A DNA stretch of 64,000 nucleotides from Actinoalloteichus hoggarensis. GTDB taxonomy: Bacteria; Actinomycetota; Actinomycetes; Mycobacteriales; Pseudonocardiaceae. The stretch is from positions 744,001 to 808,000 of the forward strand of contig NZ_CP022521.1 in the NCBI RefSeq assembly GCF_002234535.1, written 5' to 3'. The position numbers were made by a program, and so were the translations under genes. Within the stretch, counting starts at the first letter, position 1. Each line of letters starts with the position of its first letter. Positions 1-13,298 of this stretch are shown one piece after another. Below the pieces are notes generated by a model. The model was given only the letters and a program-made list of their open reading frames with translations, made no database searches and was not told the origin of the DNA.

Positions 1-533
1 CGCTGGCCAAGGGCTTCTGGCATGCCCACATGGGCTGGCTCTTCGAGCGCGACATGACCAACAGCCAGCGCTTCACGCCCGACCTGCTCGCCGACCCCGA
101 CATCGTCCGGGTGCAGCGGCAGTTCGGACTCTGGACCATCGTGAGCCTCGTGCTGCCCGGCGTCCTCGGCGGTCTGATCACCTGGTCCTTCTGGGGAGCC
201 TTCACCGCGTTCTTCTGGGCCGGACTCGTCCGGGTCGGGCTGCTGCACCACGTGACCTGGTCGGTCAACTCGATCTGCCACATGATCGGCGAGCGTCCGT
301 TCCAGGCCAGGGACAAGTCGGCGAACTTCTGGCCGCTGGCGATCCTGTCCTTCGGCGAGTCGTGGCACAACCTGCACCACGCCGACCCGACCTGCGCGCG
401 GCACGGCGTCCAGCGCGGCCAGATCGACATCACCGCCCGGCTCATCTGGATCTTCGAGAAGTTCGGCTGGGCGACCAAGGTGCGCTGGCCCACCACGCAG
501 CGGCTCGCCAGGATCTCGGCGAACGAGGAATGA
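1..533 (+). CDS. Acyl-CoA (stearoyl-type) fatty-acid desaturase, 3' part
   Basis: The reading frame is open from the left edge (it begins LAKGFWHAHMGW), so the 5' end lies outside the window. Membrane-bound di-iron desaturases put a cis double bond into acyl-CoA chains using O2 and an electron donor. The visible part has the GFWHAHMGW segment typical of the family, two hydrophobic stretches around residues 45-75, and the third histidine box, HNLHH within SWHNLHHADP. The tail ERPFQARD...FGESWHNLHH is close to mycobacterial DesA3-type enzymes. The stop codon overlaps a possible ATG of the next regulator reading frame. The family call is firm; the substrate is inferred. Confidence 0.9.
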   Translation, partial: LAKGFWHAHMGWLFERDMTNSQRFTPDLLADPDIVRVQRQFGLWTIVSLVLPGVLGGLITWSFWGAFTAFFWAGLVRVGLLHHVTWSVNSICHMIGERPFQARDKSANFWPLAILSFGESWHNLHHADPTCARHGVQRGQIDITARLIWIFEKFGWATKVRWPTTQRLARISANEE

Positions 534-604
534 TCGAGTCGGTCCGCAGACCAGATGTTCTGACGTCCCACCAGGCCGAAGAGCCACCCCTTAGGCTGAA
601 GCAG

Positions 605-1288
605 ATGTCGGGGCGACGAGCACGGGTGCAGACCGGGTCGGAAGCGGTGGAGAGCGCACAGCGATCCCCGCGCCCCGCCAGAGTGCGGATGACGGGTAAG
701 GAACGGCGGCGGCAGCTCCTGGACGTCGGTCGGGAGCTGTTCGCGGAGAAGGGCTTCGAGGCGACCTCCATCGAGGAGATCGCCCATCGGGCGGGCGTCA
801 GCAAACCGGTCGTCTACGAGCACTTCGGCGGCAAGGAGGGCATCTACGCGGTCGTGGTCGACCGCGAGATGGAACTGCTGCTCGACCGCATCGTCTCGGC
901 GCTCTCGGCGGGCCATCCGAAGGAACTGCTCGAACAGGCGGCATGCGCGCTGCTCGACTACATCCAGGACTCCAGCGACGGATTCCGCATCCTGGTGCGT
1001 GACTCGCCGGTCGCCAGCGCGACCGGCACCTTCTCCAGCCTGCTCAACGACATCGCCAGTCAGGTCGAGGACATCTTCGGCCAGCAGTTCGGCGCCAGGG
1101 GCTACGACACCGCCCTCGCCGCCCTCTACAGCCAGGCGCTCGTCGGCATGGTGGCGTTGACCGGCCAGTGGTGGCTGGAGGTGCGGACGCCGCCGAAGGA
1201 CGAGGTCGCCGCGCACCTGGTGAACCTCGCCTGGAACGGCCTCTCCCATCTCGAACTGCACCCCGGCCTGCACATTCGCCGGGACTGA
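605..1288 (+). CDS. TetR/AcrR family transcriptional regulator
   Basis: A one-domain repressor of about 227 residues. The N-terminal helix-turn-helix is clear (about residues 30-80: RRRQLLDVGRELFAEKGF, then SIEEIAHRAGVSKPVVYEHF) and is followed by a helical ligand domain. Sequence and length resemble M. tuberculosis Rv3208, which also carries a basic extension of roughly 30 residues before the helix-turn-helix; that similarity favours ATG 605. Other in-frame starts are ATG 530, overlapping the desaturase stop as ATGA, and ATG 689, just before the helix-turn-helix. The position right behind the desaturase suggests that it controls lipid desaturation, but this is inference. Confidence 0.85.
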   Translation: MSGRRARVQTGSEAVESAQRSPRPARVRMTGKERRRQLLDVGRELFAEKGFEATSIEEIAHRAGVSKPVVYEHFGGKEGIYAVVVDREMELLLDRIVSALSAGHPKELLEQAACALLDYIQDSSDGFRILVRDSPVASATGTFSSLLNDIASQVEDIFGQQFGARGYDTALAALYSQALVGMVALTGQWWLEVRTPPKDEVAAHLVNLAWNGLSHLELHPGLHIRRD

Positions 1289-1374
1289 CCACGCCGGGCG
1301 GACTTGTCGCCCGCCGGGTCCGTGGGACACTGGAGGCCGAGCCCGACGGTCTCCGGGGTGAGGAGGTGACTCTC

Positions 1375-1977
1375 GTGAGCAGCGCTCTCTCGCATCGCGA
1401 CGATCGGTACGATCTCGCCGACTGGGCCGGCCTGGACCATGATCCCGACGGCCCGAGGATCGAGTTGATCGGCGGCAGGCTGCACGTGACACCCGCTCCG
1501 GCGCTGGGCCATCAGGCGTTCAGCGACGAGATCAGACGTCTCGTCGACGACGCGCTCTGGGATCAGGACCGGGCCGACCTCATGGTGGTCAGCGCGATCG
1601 GCGTCCGACTGGCCCCCGACATGGGCTTCATCCCGGACCTCGCCGTCATCCGCGCTCCGCGGGACGGCGCGACGAAGGTCGTGGCCGCCGACGTCTCGCT
1701 CATCGTGGAGATCGTCTCGCCGCGCACCCGCAGGCAGGATCGGATGTCCAAGCCCGCCGCCTACGCGGCGGCAGGCGTGCCCTTCTACTGGCGGGTCGAG
1801 CCGACGGTGGGCGAACCGCCGACCGTCGTCTGCGGAGAACTCGTCGACGGCGGGTACGTGACGCGCGTGATCGTCGACGCGGGCAGTCCGGCGCTGGTGA
1901 CCTGCGCCCCGGTGCCGGTGCGGCTCGACGTCGACCGCCTCTACTCCCGAGTCTTCCGCCGCGGCTCCGGCCGCTGA
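1375..1977 (+). CDS. Uma2-family (DUF820) putative restriction-endonuclease-fold protein
   Basis: A 200-residue protein with the PD-(D/E)XK signature of the Uma2 family: an acidic motif PDMGFIPDLAVIR around residues 82-94, then VEIVSPRTRRQDRMSKPAAY and AGVPFYW. Uma2 proteins are abundant in actinobacteria and cyanobacteria; the fold is nuclease-like but their cellular role is unsettled. GTG 1375 is chosen because a perfect AGGAGG (1361-1366) sits eight bases upstream; GTG 1366 would overlap that site. It stands alone between the TetR gene and a gene-poor stretch. Confidence 0.8.
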   Translation: MSSALSHRDDRYDLADWAGLDHDPDGPRIELIGGRLHVTPAPALGHQAFSDEIRRLVDDALWDQDRADLMVVSAIGVRLAPDMGFIPDLAVIRAPRDGATKVVAADVSLIVEIVSPRTRRQDRMSKPAAYAAAGVPFYWRVEPTVGEPPTVVCGELVDGGYVTRVIVDAGSPALVTCAPVPVRLDVDRLYSRVFRRGSGR

Positions 1978-1989
1978 GCCCGGCCGCCG

Positions 1990-2423
1990 CCCACGGCGAT
2001 CGGCCCTGCGGGAGACGTCTCGCCGGACGCCGGTCTCCGCGGACAGGGCCGCTCCACGGACGGCAGCGCACGCCGCGGCGGCGTGGTCGGCCGCCGTGAC
2101 CAGCCGATGAATCCGTGTGGCCTGCGGGATCACATCCGTCAGCGAGACGACCCACTCGTCGACATAGTGCGAGACCGCCTCGGGGCCGAGCCCGATCCGC
2201 GCCGCCCGCCGCTCCAGCCGCACGGCACGATCGGAGTCCACCGGACGCGCACCGGCGAAGCGGCCGGCCTGGCCTGCCACGCGGCACGGTCGGCGTCCGC
2301 GCCCGCACGGAACGAGTTCGGGCAGGAGTGCGCGAGCGCCCACTCGAAACCCGGCCGGCGCAGCGTGATAGCCAGGACGACCTCCTGATCGGGCTTCGTA
2401 GCCCGACGGCTGCGGTGCATCAT
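1990..2423 (-). pseudogene. Possible frameshifted remnant of an unknown gene
   Basis: Between the Uma2 gene and mfd (1978-2813) there is no intact gene I trust. On the minus strand, an ATG at 2423 opens a frame with strongly GC-biased third positions down to about 2250 (for example EVVLAITLRRPGFEW). From about 2230 to 2030 the coding bias moves to another minus frame (LGPEAVSHYVDEW, IPQATRIHRLVTAADHA). This pattern is what a single frameshift in a former gene of about 130 residues would leave. I do not recognise the family. It could also be chance in GC-rich DNA. The remainder to 2813 shows nothing else. Confidence 0.25.
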
Positions 2424-2813
2424 CGGAGAGGAACGGCGGCTTGATCCGGGTCGTCCGGTACCGGCGGAACGGTTCGACGAAGGTGAGGCCGGGTCGGCCG
2501 CCGAGGACGCGGGGCCCGGTGTCACGCCGACGCCCGATCGGCCCGTCGACGACCGGGACTCCGCCGAGCCGCCGCACGCCGAGCCGCCACCGACAGGCCT
2601 GCCGCACGTCGACCCGCCCGGTGCCGAACCGGGTGTGACCTCGCGCTCTCCGCCCGCGACGCCGCCCCACCGACGTCGCCGACACGGCGAACGCGGGCGG
2701 TAATCCGCTGCCCCGCGTGGCTCGTCACCCGTACCCTGGTCGACGAGACCCCTCCCCGGCTCGTCCAGGGCAGGGGTGTGTCGTGTTTCCAGCGCCTGAG
2801 GAGATCTCCCGTC

Positions 2814-6512
<3,699 letters not shown>

Positions 6513-6524
6513 GAAGGTGTTCTC

Positions 6525-7472
6525 GTGAGGACTCTTCCGGGACGCCCCGTTCGGTTGATCGTTGCGCTCTCCGCGGTGACGGGCCTGCTGCTCACGGGTT
6601 GTTCGACCCAGCCGAGCAGGACCGGCGCGGCGGCGATCGTCGGTGATCACACGGTGATCTCACTGGACGACGTGCAGACCAGGCTCGACGCGATCTACGA
6701 GCGGGAGCCCGACCTGCGCACGCAGCTGATCCAGCAGGGCCAGGTCGACGACGTGTCACGCAGCATCGTCACCCTGTCGGTGCGGCACCGGCTGATCAGC
6801 GAGTTCGCCGAGCAGGAGGGCATCTCGGTCGACGACCGCGAGGTCGACGCGATGATCGAGCAGAGCGGCGGCGCGCAGGCCGCGGTGATGGGCACGCCCT
6901 TCACCGAGGAGAGCCTTCGCGCGGACGTCACCGACCAGCTGCTGCTGAGCCAGGTCGGCGAGGAGTACCTGGGACGGGTACGGATCGTCTTCGACTTCGT
7001 GCAGGCCACCAGCCGGGAGCAGGCCGTCGACCTGGCGGAACAGCTCGCCGCCGAGCCCGACCGCGTCGGCGAGATCATCGAGGAGAGCGGCGGGGCAGGC
7101 CTGCCCGGCGGCATGGGGCAGCCGCTGACCCCCGCCGAGAGCCCGGCACTGGCCGCGACGGCGTTGTTCGGCACCGCGGCGGGCAACGTGGTGGCCTTCG
7201 AGACCCAGCCGCAGAGCGGGCAGTGGATGGTCGCGGTGATCCACGAGCGCGAGATCGCGGAGGTCTCCGACCCGGCGGCCGCGGGCCAGGCGGACCCGTC
7301 GATGACCGCTCAGTTCGGCCTCCGGATGCTGGGCGCGGCCGCTCAGGACGCGCAGGTCGAGGTCAACCCCCGGTACGGCGTGTGGGACCCGACGACGGTG
7401 CAGGTGGCGCCGTCCGAGGGAGAGGCAGGCGGGCTGATCTTCCCGCTGGCCGCGTCCGCGCCGCGCGACTGA
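6525..7472 (+). CDS. Secreted lipoprotein with SurA/parvulin-like N-terminal chaperone region
   Basis: A 315-residue exported protein. The signal peptide ends in the lipobox LLTGC, with Cys26 as the expected lipid-modified residue, so it should be anchored outside the membrane. The part after it (ISLDDVQTRLDAIYERE ... HRLISEFAEQEGISV) resembles the helical SurA N-terminal domain found in peptidyl-prolyl isomerase-like lipoproteins; I see no clear PPIase active site. The GTG start at 6525 has AGAAGG eight bases before it and lies 12 bases after mfd, so both are probably on one transcript. It probably acts as a folding helper for exported proteins; this is inferred from the domain type. Confidence 0.8.
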   Translation: MRTLPGRPVRLIVALSAVTGLLLTGCSTQPSRTGAAAIVGDHTVISLDDVQTRLDAIYEREPDLRTQLIQQGQVDDVSRSIVTLSVRHRLISEFAEQEGISVDDREVDAMIEQSGGAQAAVMGTPFTEESLRADVTDQLLLSQVGEEYLGRVRIVFDFVQATSREQAVDLAEQLAAEPDRVGEIIEESGGAGLPGGMGQPLTPAESPALAATALFGTAAGNVVAFETQPQSGQWMVAVIHEREIAEVSDPAAAGQADPSMTAQFGLRMLGAAAQDAQVEVNPRYGVWDPTTVQVAPSEGEAGGLIFPLAASAPRD

Positions 7473-7497
7473 TCGCCGATTCGGTGACCACGACCGC

Positions 7498-8520
7498 ATG
7501 ACGACGACGTCCACGACGGCACCCGACGTGACCTCGAGCCTCTTCGCGGGCACCACCGTGGTGCTCATCACGCCGCGGCTCGGGGCGGTGCTGCCCGCCG
7601 CCGCCCTGCCGTCGTTGCGTGCCGCCGCCGAGGTGTACGCAGATCCCGGACTGCCGGGACCGACGCGAGAAGAGCTGGCCGCGGCTGCCTCGCCTGCGAT
7701 CGAGGAACTGACGGAACACGCCCGCCGTGCGGCGATCGTGCTGATCACCGACGATCTCGGGTCCGCACCCGCCAGGGCGCTGGTCGACGCGGGCGCCCCG
7801 GTCGTCGCCGGTGTCGAGCCGCCCGGCGCGCGGCTGCTCGACGCGGTCGACGTGATGGACCGTCTACGGTCGCCCGGCGGCTGCCCGTGGGACGCCGAGC
7901 AGACCCATCTGTCGCTGCGCCAGTACCTCGTCGAGGAGGCCTACGAACTGCTGGAGGCGCTGGAGGACGAGGACCGGCCCGCGTTGCGGGAGGAACTCGG
8001 CGACGTCCTGCTCCAAGTGCTCTTCCACGCCAGGATCGCGGCCGAGGACCCGAGCGAGCCCTTCGACGTGGACGCCGTGGCGGCCGACCTGGTCGCCAAG
8101 CTCGTCGGGAGGCATCCGCACGTCTTCGCGGGCACCGATGACGAGGTGGTGGACGCCGTGACTCAGCAGGGCCGGTGGGAAGAGCTGAAGCAGGTCGAGA
8201 AGCAGCGCACGTCCAGCATCGACGGCGTCGCCTTCGGCCAGCCCGCCGTCGCTCTGGCGGCGAAGCTCGGCCAGCGCACCGGCCGGGCGCGACTGCCCGA
8301 CGACCTGCTGCCCTCGGGCGAGTCCGTCGGCGAGCGGCTGTTCCGTGCCGCCGTGCTCGCTCGGCGTGAGCGCGTCGATCCCGAGGGCGCGATACGGTCG
8401 GCCGCCCGCGAGTTCGCCGCGCGGGTGCGTGCGGCGGAGGACTCGGCCAGGGCCGCCGGGCTCGATCCCGCCGGGTTGACCGTGACGGACTGGCGGAGGC
8501 ACTGGCCCGCCGACGCCTGA
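7498..8520 (+). CDS. mazG: Nucleoside triphosphate pyrophosphohydrolase MazG
   Basis: It hydrolyses (d)NTPs, including damaged ones, to monophosphate and pyrophosphate. The 340 residues have an actinobacterial layout: an N-terminal tetrapyrrole-methylase-like remnant (about 1-115) and a MazG domain beginning DVMDRLRSPGGCPWD. The metal site is clear: EEAYE at 146-150 and EELGD at 165-169 (the EExxE...ExxD pattern). A helical tail follows. M. tuberculosis MazG (Rv1021) also lies next to mfd. ATG 7498 is the first start in this frame after the upstream lipoprotein stop at 7472. Confidence 0.93.
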   Translation: MTTTSTTAPDVTSSLFAGTTVVLITPRLGAVLPAAALPSLRAAAEVYADPGLPGPTREELAAAASPAIEELTEHARRAAIVLITDDLGSAPARALVDAGAPVVAGVEPPGARLLDAVDVMDRLRSPGGCPWDAEQTHLSLRQYLVEEAYELLEALEDEDRPALREELGDVLLQVLFHARIAAEDPSEPFDVDAVAADLVAKLVGRHPHVFAGTDDEVVDAVTQQGRWEELKQVEKQRTSSIDGVAFGQPAVALAAKLGQRTGRARLPDDLLPSGESVGERLFRAAVLARRERVDPEGAIRSAAREFAARVRAAEDSARAAGLDPAGLTVTDWRRHWPADA

Positions 8521-8700
8521 GGCGTCGGTGATCGCGGCGGGCGGCCGAGGCGGACACAGGTCCCGGCATCGTGCGGGCGCCGTCGGCCGGGCCGTCGCGC
8601 ACGACGATCCGTGAGGGATTCGGCGTGGGCAGGCTCGCGGTCGGGGGTCGGCACGCGGAATGGTGTGATCTTGCGCAGGCTCGCTGCGTAAGGTCGAGCG

Positions 8701-11700
8701 ATGAACGCCGGATATCTTCGAACGCCCCACCTGCACGGCGACCTGATCGCCTTCGTCGCCGAGGACGACGTCTGGCTGGCACCGGTCGACGGCGGACGGG
8801 CCTGGCGGGTGTCGGCCGATCGCGTCCCCGCCGCGAGCCCCCGCTTCTCGCCGGACGGCTCCCTGCTGGCCTGGACGAGCAGGCTCGACGGCGGAGAGCC
8901 GGAGATCCAGGTCGCGCCGACCGCCGGTGGCGCCGCCCGCAGGCTCACCTACTGGGGTGGCGCGAAGACGGCGGTACGCGGCTGGCTCCCGAGCGAGGAG
9001 CCGCTGGTCCTCGCGACGACCGAGGCGGGCGAGCCGTCCATGCGGCAGACCTGGCTGCATGCCGTGCCGTTGGACGGCGGGCCTGCGACGCGTCTGCCGT
9101 ACGGCCCGATCGGCGGGGTCGCCTTCGCCCCCGGAACCCGATTCGAGGCCGCTGCCCGTAGTGCACCCGTGCTGCCGGAAGCCGGGGCGCTGGAGCCGAT
9201 CGCGGGCGCGACCGGCGAGTCGATCATGGGCGCCGCGAGTCTCACGGTGGCGACGGGCGGCGGCGTGCTGCTCTCCTCCGTGCTCTCCAGCGAACCGGCG
9301 CGCTGGAAGCGGTATCGCGGCGGCGCCGCGGGCAGACTGTGGATCGACCGCACCGGAGACGGCGAGTTCGCTCGGCTGCTTCCCGAGGTCACGGCCAGTC
9401 TCGTCTGTCCGCTGTGGATCGGGGATCGCGTCGCCTTCCTGTCCGACCACGAGGGCGTCGCCAACCTCTACTCGTGCCTGCCGGACGGCACCGAGCTGCG
9501 CAGGCACACCGACCACGCCGAGTTCTACGCGCGCAACGCCACCACCGACGGGACCAGGGTCGTCTATCAGCACGCGGGCGAGCTGTGGCTGCTCGACTCG
9601 CTGGAGGACACGCCTCGTCGGCTGGAGGTCCGTACCGGCGGCCCGGCCGCCCCGCTCCGGCCTCATCCGATCGACCCGGCTCGCGACCTCGGCGGACTCG
9701 CCGTCGACCGCACCGGCCGATCCAGCGTCGTCGAGGTCCGCGGCACCGTGCACCGGCTGACCCATCTCGACGGCCCCGCGACGGTGCTGGCCGCCGAGCC
9801 GGGCACGCGCGCACGGATCCCCGCCGTGCCGGCCGCCGCGACCGAGAGCGTCGGCGCGGTCTGGGTCACCGACGCGGGCGGTGAGGACGCCTTGGAGGTG
9901 GTGCCCGCCTCCCCGGACGCGCCCGGCGGTCCGGTACGGCGGCTCGCGCACGGCGCGCTGGGCCGAGTGCTGGAACTCGCCGTCACGCCCGACGGCAGCA
10001 CCGCGGCCGTCGCCGCCCACGACGGTCGACTCCTGCTGGTCGACCTCGCCGACGGCACCGTCCGCACCGTCACCACCAGTCGTGAGGGCGACGTCTCCGG
10101 CCTGGCCTTCTCCCCGGACTCGGACTGGCTCGCCTGGTCGGAGCCCGGGCCTTATCCGCTGCGTCGCATCCGCCTGTACCGGCGGTCCGACAACGAGTCC
10201 GCCACGATCGTCGACGTCACCGATCTCCGCTTCGTCGACCTCGAACCGGTGTTCACCCTCGACGGAAGGCACCTGGCCTTCCTCTCCCTGCGCACCTTCG
10301 ACCCCTTCTACGACGAGCACGACTTCGACCTGGCGTTCATCGCCGCGTGCAGGCCCTACCTCGTCCCCCTGTCCGCCCACACCCCGTCGCCGTTCGGGCC
10401 CAGCCTGCACGGTCGCGCCGCGGGCCCCGGCACCGAGGACGGCGCCGAGCCGACCGAGGCCGCCGAGGTGCCCCGGACCGAGGTCGACGTGGCGGGACTG
10501 GCACAGCGCGTCGTGCCCTTCCCGGTCCGCGCGGGCCAGTACCACTCGCTGGCCGCCGCCAAGGGCGGACTGCTGTGGATCTCGGAGCCGCTCACCGGGA
10601 CGCTGGGCGACGCGCAGTCGCCGGCCGACACCGCACCCTCCCGATCGGAACTCGTCCGCTTCGACCTCGGCCGGAACAAGGCCGAGGTCCTCGTCGACGG
10701 ACTGGACGACTTCCGCGTCAGCGGCGACGGCACCCGGCTAATCTTCACCGACGGCTCCACCAGCAGGGTCGTCTCCGCCGAGCGCAAGGCCGGCGGAGAG
10801 GGCACCGGGCCGGACGAATCGCTCGCGCTGGACCTGAACCGGCTCCGCGTGGAGGTGACGCCGACCGTCGAATGGCGGCAGGCCTACGACGAGGCAGCCC
10901 GACTGATGCGGGATCACTTCTGGCGTCGCGACATGGGCGGCGTCGACTGGGCCGCGGTCACCGCCCGGTACCGCCCCCTGGTGGACCGGCTCGGCAGCGC
11001 GGACGACTTCGTCGACCTGCTCTGGGAGGTCCAGGGCGAGTTGAACACCTCGCATGCCTACGTGCTGCCCAAGGACACGGGCGGCGACCCGAAGACCCGG
11101 CAGGGCCTGCTCGGCGCCGACCTGCGACGCACGGCCGACGGACACTGGCGGATCGAGCGCATCCTGCCTGGCGAGATCTCCGACACCAAGGCCAGGTCGC
11201 CGTTGGCCGCCCCCGGTGTCGCGGCCCGACCCGGCGAGGTGCTGCTGGCCGTCGACGGCAGGCCGGTCGACCCGACGACCGGGCCTGCCCCGCTGCTGGT
11301 CGGCACCGCCGATCAACCCGTGGAGCTGCTTCTCGGCCCCGCCCAGGACGGCCCCACGGTGGCGGCGGGCAGCGACCGTCCCGCCGACCAGAGCGACCCC
11401 CGGCCCGAACCCCGTCGGGTCGTGGTGGTTCCGGTGGGCGACGAGGAGCCGCTGCGGTATCAGGACTGGGTCCTCCGGCGGCGGGCCCACGTCCGCGCGC
11501 TCTCCGGCGGCCGCGTCGGCTATCTGCACGTCCCCGACATGCAGGCCCTCGGGTGGGCACAGCTCTTCCGTGATCTGCGGGTGGAGACGCAGCGCGAGGC
11601 GTTGATCGTCGACCTTCGGGAGAACCGGGGCGGCCACACCTCGCAGCTCGTGGTGGAGAAGCTGGCAGGCAAGGTCATCGGCTGGCAGGTCGCCGACGAC

Positions 11701-12105
11701 GGGGCCTACGGCTGGACCTATCCGCAGCACGCGCCGCGCGGGCCGCTGGTCGCCGTCGCCGACGAGTTCTCCGGGTCCGACGGCGACATCGCCACCGGCG
11801 CGATCAAGGCGCTGGGACTCGGCCCGGTGGTCGGGGTTCGCACCTGGGGTGGCACGGTGGGGATCGACATGCGTTACCACCTCGTCGACGGGACCGTCGT
11901 CACCCAGCCCCGATACGCGACCTGGATCGAAGGGCAGGGGTGGGAGATGGAGAACCGCGGCGTCGAGCCGGACATCGAGGTCGTCCGGGCCCCGCAGCAC
12001 TGGGCTCGGGGCGAGGACCCGCAGCTCGACACGGCCGTCCGACTCGCCGTGGAGAGCCTCGCCGGGCGGCCCGCGGCGGTGCGCCCCACGCTGCCGCCGA
12101 TCTGA
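8701..12105 (+). CDS. Tricorn-like S41 serine protease
   Basis: A large cytoplasmic peptidase of 1134 residues; tricorn enzymes degrade peptides released by the proteasome. The N-terminal half consists of beta-propeller blades (SPRFSPDGSLLAW, GLAFSPDSDWLAW and similar). The C-terminal half has the core domain with His785 (ELNTSHAYV), a PDZ segment (ARPGEVLLAVDGRPV, about 840-855), the nucleophile Ser1026 in SGSDGD, and Glu1084 in MENRGVEPDIEV. These correspond to the tricorn catalytic set. There is no signal peptide. A strong hairpin terminator follows the stop. It separates mazG from the lpqU-like genes, a position where mycobacteria have no such gene. Confidence 0.93.
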   Translation: MNAGYLRTPHLHGDLIAFVAEDDVWLAPVDGGRAWRVSADRVPAASPRFSPDGSLLAWTSRLDGGEPEIQVAPTAGGAARRLTYWGGAKTAVRGWLPSEEPLVLATTEAGEPSMRQTWLHAVPLDGGPATRLPYGPIGGVAFAPGTRFEAAARSAPVLPEAGALEPIAGATGESIMGAASLTVATGGGVLLSSVLSSEPARWKRYRGGAAGRLWIDRTGDGEFARLLPEVTASLVCPLWIGDRVAFLSDHEGVANLYSCLPDGTELRRHTDHAEFYARNATTDGTRVVYQHAGELWLLDSLEDTPRRLEVRTGGPAAPLRPHPIDPARDLGGLAVDRTGRSSVVEVRGTVHRLTHLDGPATVLAAEPGTRARIPAVPAAATESVGAVWVTDAGGEDALEVVPASPDAPGGPVRRLAHGALGRVLELAVTPDGSTAAVAAHDGRLLLVDLADGTVRTVTTSREGDVSGLAFSPDSDWLAWSEPGPYPLRRIRLYRRSDNESATIVDVTDLRFVDLEPVFTLDGRHLAFLSLRTFDPFYDEHDFDLAFIAACRPYLVPLSAHTPSPFGPSLHGRAAGPGTEDGAEPTEAAEVPRTEVDVAGLAQRVVPFPVRAGQYHSLAAAKGGLLWISEPLTGTLGDAQSPADTAPSRSELVRFDLGRNKAEVLVDGLDDFRVSGDGTRLIFTDGSTSRVVSAERKAGGEGTGPDESLALDLNRLRVEVTPTVEWRQAYDEAARLMRDHFWRRDMGGVDWAAVTARYRPLVDRLGSADDFVDLLWEVQGELNTSHAYVLPKDTGGDPKTRQGLLGADLRRTADGHWRIERILPGEISDTKARSPLAAPGVAARPGEVLLAVDGRPVDPTTGPAPLLVGTADQPVELLLGPAQDGPTVAAGSDRPADQSDPRPEPRRVVVVPVGDEEPLRYQDWVLRRRAHVRALSGGRVGYLHVPDMQALGWAQLFRDLRVETQREALIVDLRENRGGHTSQLVVEKLAGKVIGWQVADDGAYGWTYPQHAPRGPLVAVADEFSGSDGDIATGAIKALGLGPVVGVRTWGGTVGIDMRYHLVDGTVVTQPRYATWIEGQGWEMENRGVEPDIEVVRAPQHWARGEDPQLDTAVRLAVESLAGRPAAVRPTLPPI

Positions 12106-12130
12106 TCCGGTCCCGGGCACGACGACCGTG

Positions 12131-12167
12131 ACGCGCTCCCCCGAAGCGCCCGTTCGGGGGAGCGCGT
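12131..12167 (+). terminator. Intrinsic-type hairpin after the tricorn protease gene
   Basis: A perfect 15-bp stem (ACGCGCTCCCCCGAA pairing with TTCGGGGGAGCGCGT) closes a 7-base loop 25 bases after the stop. The following bases are only mildly T-rich (ttggttcgttcgg), as is usual in high-GC actinomycetes. Confidence 0.8.
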
Positions 12168-12318
12168 TGGTTCGTTCGGTCTATTCTCGCCGGATGGTCG
12201 ACGGGCTACCGTCTCGTGGGTCGTGTGCGCACTTCGCAAGGACACCTCCGGCGGTGTTCGCGCTCGGTCCCGAATGGAGCCGGGCATACACCCTGCGGCG
12301 GACTAGGAGGACGTACTC

Positions 12319-13164
12319 ATGTCGGTCTCGTCGACAGAGCCGGAACCGTCACCCGAGCCACCCGCTCGAGGACGCTGGACCCGGTTCGTGGTCGCAGGCG
12401 TCGGTCTGGCGGTCATCGCCGTCGTGGTCAACATGATGAGCGCTCCCGACCGGGCCGAAGGCGATCGCCTCCAGGCCATGGCGCTGGAGATGCCTCGGAC
12501 CGCGCCGCCGGACCGGGGAGCCGAGGTGCCGGAGGTGATCCCGGTCGACCACCTGCGACCCATGCTGCTCGACGAGCGGCCGCAGGAGCAGCTCGCCGAC
12601 TGGGCGGACAGCCTGGCGGATCCGCTCAACATCCCGAGGGCGGCCCTGGAGGCCTACGGGTACGCGGCCCAGGTCGTCCGGCTGGAGAACCCCGGCTGCG
12701 GCGTCACCTGGACCGTGTTGGCCGGGATCGGCCTGTCGGAGTCCAATCACGGCCGCTTCGGCGGGGCCACCCTCGACGACACCGGTCGTCCGTCGACGCC
12801 GATCATCGGTCTTCCGCTCGACGGGGGCCCCGGAGTCAAGGAGATCCGGGACACCGACGGCGGCGAGCTGGACGGCGACACCGTCTACGACCGGGCCGTC
12901 GGACCGATGCAGTTCATTCCGACGACCTGGAAGCGCTGGGGCGCCGACGCCGACGGCGACGGCGTGGCCGATCCGCAGGACCTCGACGACGCCGCGCTGA
13001 CCGCCGCGCGATACCTGTGCCACGCGGGCGGCGACCTCACGGACTCGACCGGCTGGTGGCGGGCGGTGCTGACCTATAACGAAAGCCGCAGCTACGCCGA
13101 GGCGGTGTTGGCGCAGGGCGAGGAGTACGGCCGGATGAGTCGCGCGGTACTGGCCAACGACTGA
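12319..13164 (+). CDS. Membrane-anchored lytic murein transglycosylase (LpqU/MltB-like), copy 1
   Basis: Cleaves the glycan strands of peptidoglycan, forming 1,6-anhydro-muropeptides. In the 281 residues there is one transmembrane anchor (about 22-40), a spacer, and an SLT domain of the MltB type from about 95 onward. The catalytic Glu is Glu141 in SESNHGRFGG. The AVGPMQFIPTTW segment (193-204) and an EF-hand-like Ca-binding loop DADGDGVADPQ (210-220) follow; MltB/Slt35 also binds calcium. Cys127 and Cys234 are kept in all four paralogues and may form a disulfide. AGGAGG lies eight bases before the ATG. It occupies the place of lpqU in the conserved block. Confidence 0.9.
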   Translation: MSVSSTEPEPSPEPPARGRWTRFVVAGVGLAVIAVVVNMMSAPDRAEGDRLQAMALEMPRTAPPDRGAEVPEVIPVDHLRPMLLDERPQEQLADWADSLADPLNIPRAALEAYGYAAQVVRLENPGCGVTWTVLAGIGLSESNHGRFGGATLDDTGRPSTPIIGLPLDGGPGVKEIRDTDGGELDGDTVYDRAVGPMQFIPTTWKRWGADADGDGVADPQDLDDAALTAARYLCHAGGDLTDSTGWWRAVLTYNESRSYAEAVLAQGEEYGRMSRAVLAND

Positions 13165-13173
13165 GCACCTCGG

Positions 13174-13213
13174 TCCGCCGCCGCGTCGGAAAGGGCATCG
13201 TCGGACGCGGCGG
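13174..13213 (+). terminator. Hairpin after transglycosylase copy 1
   Basis: A 12-bp perfect stem (CGCCGCCGCGTC with GACGCGGCGGCG) with a 16-base loop, starting ten bases after the stop. It probably separates copy 1 from copy 2. Confidence 0.55.
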
Positions 13214-13298
13214 CGTCCTCAGCCGTCGGTCGGCGGGCGCGGCAGCCGTTCCGGCCCGGTGGCAGTCCGGGCATCCCGGCGCCCCGTAGCCTGAGCGG

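Noticed and set aside
7864-10545. 893-residue minus-strand open frame
   Set aside because: Antisense of mazG and the tricorn protease; no domain and atypical composition.
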